In this document: in pieces, positions 5,123 to 8,034 of the stretch
Layout of the letters: each line of letters opens with the position of its first letter
How positions within the stretch are numbered: position 1 is the stretch's first letter
Origin: Acidobacteriaceae bacterium
GTDB taxonomy: Bacteria; Acidobacteriota; Terriglobia; Terriglobales; Acidobacteriaceae
Direction: 5' to 3'
NCBI GenBank assembly: GCA_030044455.1
Contig: JASHVU010000510.1
Coordinates: 1 to 8,034 of the forward strand
Length of the DNA: 8,034 nucleotides
Notes under the pieces: model-generated
The model's input: the letters and a program-made list of their open reading frames with translations, nothing else
What the model was told of the DNA's origin: nothing
Database searches by the model: none
Program-made: the position numbers and the translations under genes

Positions 5123-6211
5123 ATGAACGAAAGTGAACCAGGAACGGGAAATGGTGGGCAGGGAATTGAAACGACAACCGCAGCCGCAACGCAACCGGCC
5201 GAGGCGCCGGGCGCAGGCAACGACGGCGCGATGCCACCGCTTGCGGCCGCTCCACTTGCCTATGAGAATCCGGCATTTCTGAACAGCGCCGATGGACGCC
5301 TGATCCGCATTGTGTCGGAGTACCTGGAGCCATTGGCGCGTTTCAGGCGCGAACAAATCCAGGACACGGTTGTGTTCTTTGGGTCGGCGCGTTTCCGCGG
5401 CCGTGACGAGGCTGATCGCGCGCTTGAACTGCTGGCCAACACCGGCTCAACGCGGCCGGCTCCGAGCGAGGAACAGCCAGCGAAGGCGGGAGAGATTGCT
5501 GCCGGAGTTGCCACCGATCTGCAAATCAAGCGCGCCGTGGCTGCGGTCGAGATGGCGCGTTTCTACGAAGACGCACGGCGGCTGTCGCAACTGTTCACGC
5601 ACTGGGCCATGAATATTCCGTCACGGAAGCGCCGATTCGTGGTCACGTCGGGGGGCGGACCAGGCATTATGGAAGCGGCCAACCGCGGCGCACATGAGGC
5701 GGGAGGCAAAACCATTGGCCTCAACATTGCGCTGCCATTTGAGCAGGCGCCCAATCCCTACATCACGCCCGGCCTCAACTTTGAGTTCCATTACTTCTTC
5801 ATGCGCAAACTGTGGTTTGCCTATCTGTCAAAGGCGCTGGTGGTATTTCCCGGAGGGTTCGGGACGCTCGACGAGATGTTCGAGATTCTGACCCTGGCGC
5901 AGACGCAGAAGCTGGCCAAGAAAATCACCGTGGTTGTGTACGGTACCGACTACTGGAAGAAAGTGCTGAACCTCGACGCGTTGGTTGACTCCGGAGCCAT
6001 CTCGCCGAATGACCTTGGGCTGTTCCAGTTTGCCGATACGCCGGAGCAGGCCTTTGAGATGCTGCGCCGCGGGCTGACTGAGAACTACCTGGCCGGTGAA
6101 TTGGCAAAGGCCCAGGCTCAAAACCACGGCAACAATCACGATGAAGACCTGATGGCCGGTTGGACGGTGGAGGATTTCCTGAGCCCCGAGCTGGCCAGGA
6201 CGCGGAAGTGA
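5123..6211 (+). CDS. LOG-family (TIGR00730-type) Rossmann-fold protein, long form
   Basis: This 362-residue protein carries the LOG signatures. An FFGSAR strand-turn is at 85-90, the nucleotide-binding loop SGGGPGIMEAANRGA at 176-190, and PGGFGTLDE at 243-251, the family motif PGGxGTxxE. Arg228 in FMRKLWF occupies the place of the conserved 'MHxRK' arginine. Classic LOG enzymes cleave ribose 5-phosphate from nucleoside monophosphates (cytokinin activation in plants), and many were misnamed lysine decarboxylases. This copy is much longer than the usual ~190 residues: a Gly/Ala/Thr-rich N-terminus (1-45) probably disordered, an extra segment of about 45 residues between the first strand and the GGGPG loop (roughly 95-150), and a C-terminal tail. 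The substrate is unknown. Only a modest GGGA precedes the ATG. It is probably in an operon with the preceding membrane protein gene. Confidence 0.88.
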   Translation: MNESEPGTGNGGQGIETTTAAATQPAEAPGAGNDGAMPPLAAAPLAYENPAFLNSADGRLIRIVSEYLEPLARFRREQIQDTVVFFGSARFRGRDEADRALELLANTGSTRPAPSEEQPAKAGEIAAGVATDLQIKRAVAAVEMARFYEDARRLSQLFTHWAMNIPSRKRRFVVTSGGGPGIMEAANRGAHEAGGKTIGLNIALPFEQAPNPYITPGLNFEFHYFFMRKLWFAYLSKALVVFPGGFGTLDEMFEILTLAQTQKLAKKITVVVYGTDYWKKVLNLDALVDSGAISPNDLGLFQFADTPEQAFEMLRRGLTENYLAGELAKAQAQNHGNNHDEDLMAGWTVEDFLSPELARTRK

Positions 6212-6222
6212 GAATAGCAGCC

Positions 6223-6239
6223 CGCAGCCAGTAGCTGCG
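6223..6239 (+). terminator. Hairpin just after the LOG gene, possible terminator
   Basis: CGCAGC (6223-6228) and GCTGCG (6234-6239) form a perfect six-bp stem with a five-base loop, 11 bases after the stop codon. No run of T follows, so it may be only a weak terminator or 3'-end protecting structure. Confidence 0.3.
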
Positions 6240-6337
6240 AGCTGTGATTTGCTTGTCGCAAGACGCGGGATGGGAACTGCGGAGTGGTTGCTTCCGTATT
6301 TTTACCAGACATTCACAGTTTGGGCCGCGCTTATTGG

Positions 6338-6423
6338 TTTGGCGGTAGACTTGAAGCAGGTCACAGGCGCCGAATTGCGACGGACCCCGAATTGTGACGC
6401 CAAAAACGAGCGTCAGTTTGGCG
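6338..6423. repeat. Clustered short repeats upstream of the PHP gene
   Basis: TTTGGCG occurs at 6338-6344 and 6417-6423 and inverted (CGCCAAA) at 6398-6404. The last two form a seven-bp stem that competes with an overlapping GACGC/GCGTC stem (6396-6400/6410-6414). In the same stretch CCGAATTGCGACG (6370-6382) recurs at 6387-6399 with one change, a 17-bp period. The 6212-6707 spacer holds no gene that I can support, so these are candidate regulatory sites for the gene at 6708. Confidence 0.25.
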
Positions 6424-6696
6424 CAAGAATTTGCGGAGTGCGGCCAAATCCGATTGAACGTAAACCGGTTCAAAATCTGAGATATTGAGACTCCTGGGGC
6501 CCGCAAAGATGGGCTGACGCGGAAGTTGCATTCGGTTTTCACCGGGATTTTTAGGTGATTTGCCGTAACTCTATTGATTCCTTTGTCAATTCTCCGCTCT
6601 TTTGCGCACCGTTAACAGTGCATTTATGGGAATCCATGGATACTGAAACTGCCAATCCGAAAAATCTAGCGAAGTTTCGGATCGAAGCGAGGATTC

Positions 6697-6705
6697 GGAG
6701 GGGAG
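6697..6705 (+). promoter_or_regulatory. Ribosome binding site fixing the start at 6708
   Basis: GGAGGGGAG ends two bases before the ATG; its GGAGG core (6697-6701) is six bases away. This is far better than anything before the in-frame ATGs at 6555 or 6636 and decides the start. Confidence 0.65.
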
Positions 6706-6707
6706 AC

Positions 6708-7868
6708 ATGCCAACATCTTCCATCTCGTACCTGTGGCGGGATAAGGAGGTCCCCAAGGGCTTCCGAAGCGGGATCTCGCTGCACAGCCACACGAACCAA
6801 TCGCAGGAGACCCTGGATTTCCTGGCCAACTTCGGCAACCAGTTTCCGGTGATGCGGCCGTTGCTGGCGCGGCTTGAGCGCCGCTCCGAGGCCGTTCACG
6901 GCGTGCGCATCAACTATGCGGCGAGTTATTGGACTCCGCCCATGACTCCAAAGCTGGCCTTCGATCTTGAAAGCAAACAGATTGAAAAGCTTGACCTGGC
7001 GCCGATGGTTTCAATCACCGACCACGACACCATCAACGCTCCCATGCTGCTGCGTACGGTGCCCAGCGCGAGGCGCATTCCGGTGTCGGTGGAGTGGAGC
7101 GCACCCTACGGCAGCATGCAGTCATTCCATCTGGGCATTCACAATCTGCCCAGCGCCAGGGCAACGGAGTGGATGAAGATCTTTACGGATTTGACCTCAC
7201 ACCCCAACGACGCCCGGCTGAGCGAGGTGCTTGCGGCGCTGGACCAGGAACCCAATGTGCTGGTGGTGTTCAACCACCCCATGTGGGATCTCTACCTGAT
7301 CGGCAAAGAGAAGCACGAGTTCCTGGTGAATGAGTTTCTGCAGAAGAACGGCGCGTTTATTCATGCGCTGGAGCTGAACGGGTTGCGCAACTGGGACGAG
7401 AATCGACAGGTGCGGCGGTTGGCGGCGCAGTGGAACATGCTGCTGATCTCGGGCGGCGACCGGCACGGAGTTGAGCCCAACGCGAACGTGAACCTTACCA
7501 ATGCGACGAGTTTCACCGAATTCGTGCATGAGATCCGCCGGCAGAAGTTGAGCAACGTACTGTTTATGCCGCAATACGCCGAGCCGTGGAAGCACCGCAT
7601 TCTGCAGTCGGCAGTGGACGCCGTTCGCCACTATCCAGAGTTCCCGCAAGGATCGCGCACGTGGGACGAGCGCGTTTACCATCCTGATCGCAATGGGGTG
7701 GTAAGGCCACTCAGCGAATTGTGGCCCAACGGCGCGCCGCCGCGGGTGATGAGCGCGGTGATCGCAATGGTGCAAATGATGGGCCGCGGCCTGGTTTCAG
7801 GCGGCCTGCGCTACGCCTGGAGCGAATCGCACGAGCTGCGTCTGGCCCTCGGTGAGCACGATGGCTAG
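6708..7868 (+). CDS. PHP-domain metal-dependent phosphoesterase/hydrolase
   Basis: With the start at the strong ribosome binding site the product has 386 residues. It shows the full set of PHP metal-site motifs: HSH at 26-28, TDHD at 104-107, Glu129 in VSVEW, His141 in FHLGIHN, His190 in VVFNHP, Glu222 in ALELNG, and D251-x-H253 in SGGDRHG. PHP proteins bind two or three metal ions and hydrolyse phosphoesters; members include histidinol phosphatase, polymerase proofreading domains and TrpH/YciV-type nucleotidases. The residues are intact, so an active enzyme is expected, cytoplasmic as no signal peptide is seen. About 90 residues (297-386) follow the PHP core and contain no motif I know. The substrate cannot be deduced. 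An upstream frame to 6555 could add 51 residues, with ATG 6636 adding 24, but nothing there looks conserved. A double palindrome follows the stop. Confidence 0.85.
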   Translation: MPTSSISYLWRDKEVPKGFRSGISLHSHTNQSQETLDFLANFGNQFPVMRPLLARLERRSEAVHGVRINYAASYWTPPMTPKLAFDLESKQIEKLDLAPMVSITDHDTINAPMLLRTVPSARRIPVSVEWSAPYGSMQSFHLGIHNLPSARATEWMKIFTDLTSHPNDARLSEVLAALDQEPNVLVVFNHPMWDLYLIGKEKHEFLVNEFLQKNGAFIHALELNGLRNWDENRQVRRLAAQWNMLLISGGDRHGVEPNANVNLTNATSFTEFVHEIRRQKLSNVLFMPQYAEPWKHRILQSAVDAVRHYPEFPQGSRTWDERVYHPDRNGVVRPLSELWPNGAPPRVMSAVIAMVQMMGRGLVSGGLRYAWSESHELRLALGEHDG

Positions 7869-7880
7869 CGGGGTGTAGCG

Positions 7881-7921
7881 CCGCGCTCCTGCGCGGTTGT
7901 CGTACGGGTCTGAGAGACCCG
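7881..7921. repeat. Double palindrome after the PHP gene
   Basis: Two perfect hairpins stand 8 bases apart: CCGCGC-TCCT-GCGCGG (7881-7896) and CGGGTCT-GAG-AGACCCG (7905-7921). The first begins 12 bases after the stop codon. There is no T-run after either, so a REP-like repeat or mRNA 3'-end structure fits better than a factor-independent terminator. A possible next gene starts only 25 bases later. Confidence 0.42.
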
Positions 7922-7945
7922 CACACGGCTTCAACGGAGATTGTA

Positions 7946-8034
7946 TTGTCGACGGAACCGATCGACCCCGTGCGCGAATCAACTGAACTTTGCCAAGCAG
8001 ATTCTGTCGTCGCAATCGCCGGCGCCCAGCCTCC
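7946..8034 (+). CDS. Possible start of a further gene (partial, cut by window end)
   Basis: A frame beginning with TTG at 7946 stays open to the window end (29 complete codons, reading MSTEPIDPVRE...). GGAG at 7936-7939 lies six bases upstream, a good spacing. The N-terminus is hydrophilic and gives no family clue. It would follow the PHP gene by 77 bases in the same direction. Evidence is limited to an open frame and a ribosome binding site with a non-ATG start; a GTG at 7970 is an alternative. Confidence 0.35.
   Translation, partial: MSTEPIDPVRESTELCQADSVVAIAGAQP

Noticed and set aside
6555..6707. The 51-codon upstream extension of the PHP protein
   Set aside because: The strong GGAGGGGAG before 6708 and the unremarkable composition of the extension favour the shorter form; an ATG at 6636 remains a minor alternative.
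1..8034. CRISPR array, tRNA, rRNA, transposase or phage genes
   Set aside because: No regularly spaced repeats, no cloverleaf or rRNA hallmark sequences, and no mobile-element protein motifs were seen on either strand.

Overview
The window looks like chromosomal DNA of a GC-rich, Gram-negative bacterium, most likely an acidobacterium (Terriglobia-like). Signs are an exported beta-barrel protein ending in an aromatic residue, a periplasmic gamma-glutamyltransferase, a small exported protein ending in a 'Y-DG-W...C-V-PDPLMLI' pattern that I associate with Acidobacteriota, and intergenic arrays of GC-rich palindromes. The taxonomic call rests on memory of protein families, not on a search.

Layout. 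Bases 1-807 hold no credible protein gene but are dense in RNA-like secondary structure. Two co-linear ~110-nt modules (117-225 and 697-806, offset 580) share a conserved inner hairpin. Each is closed by a perfect 12-13 bp outer helix whose sequence differs completely between the copies while pairing is kept. Between them lie a compound hairpin (313-364) and a domain closed by a perfect 12-bp helix (533-544/681-692). I could not match this to any RNA class I know; it is the best candidate in the window for something undescribed. Bases 808-2565 (-) encode gamma-glutamyltransferase, whose stop codon lies 1 nt beyond module 2. Bases 2566-3022 are a divergent intergenic region with three strong palindromes. 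Bases 3023-3664 (+) encode an outer-membrane beta-barrel protein, convergent with a small exported protein at 3710-4351 (-). After a 248-bp divergent spacer come a small membrane protein (4600-5067, +) and a long LOG-family Rossmann protein (5123-6211, +), probably one operon. A 496-bp spacer leads to a PHP-type metallophosphoesterase (6708-7868, +), a double palindrome, and possibly the first codons of another gene entering at 7946.

Function. Three products are envelope or periplasmic: glutathione/gamma-glutamyl peptide breakdown, a barrel protein, and a secreted protein of unknown role. The membrane protein plus LOG protein pair suggests a membrane-linked nucleotide-processing step, but that is inference. 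The PHP protein has all its metal-binding motifs but no identifiable substrate. Nothing here forms a recognised multi-gene defence or biosynthetic system.
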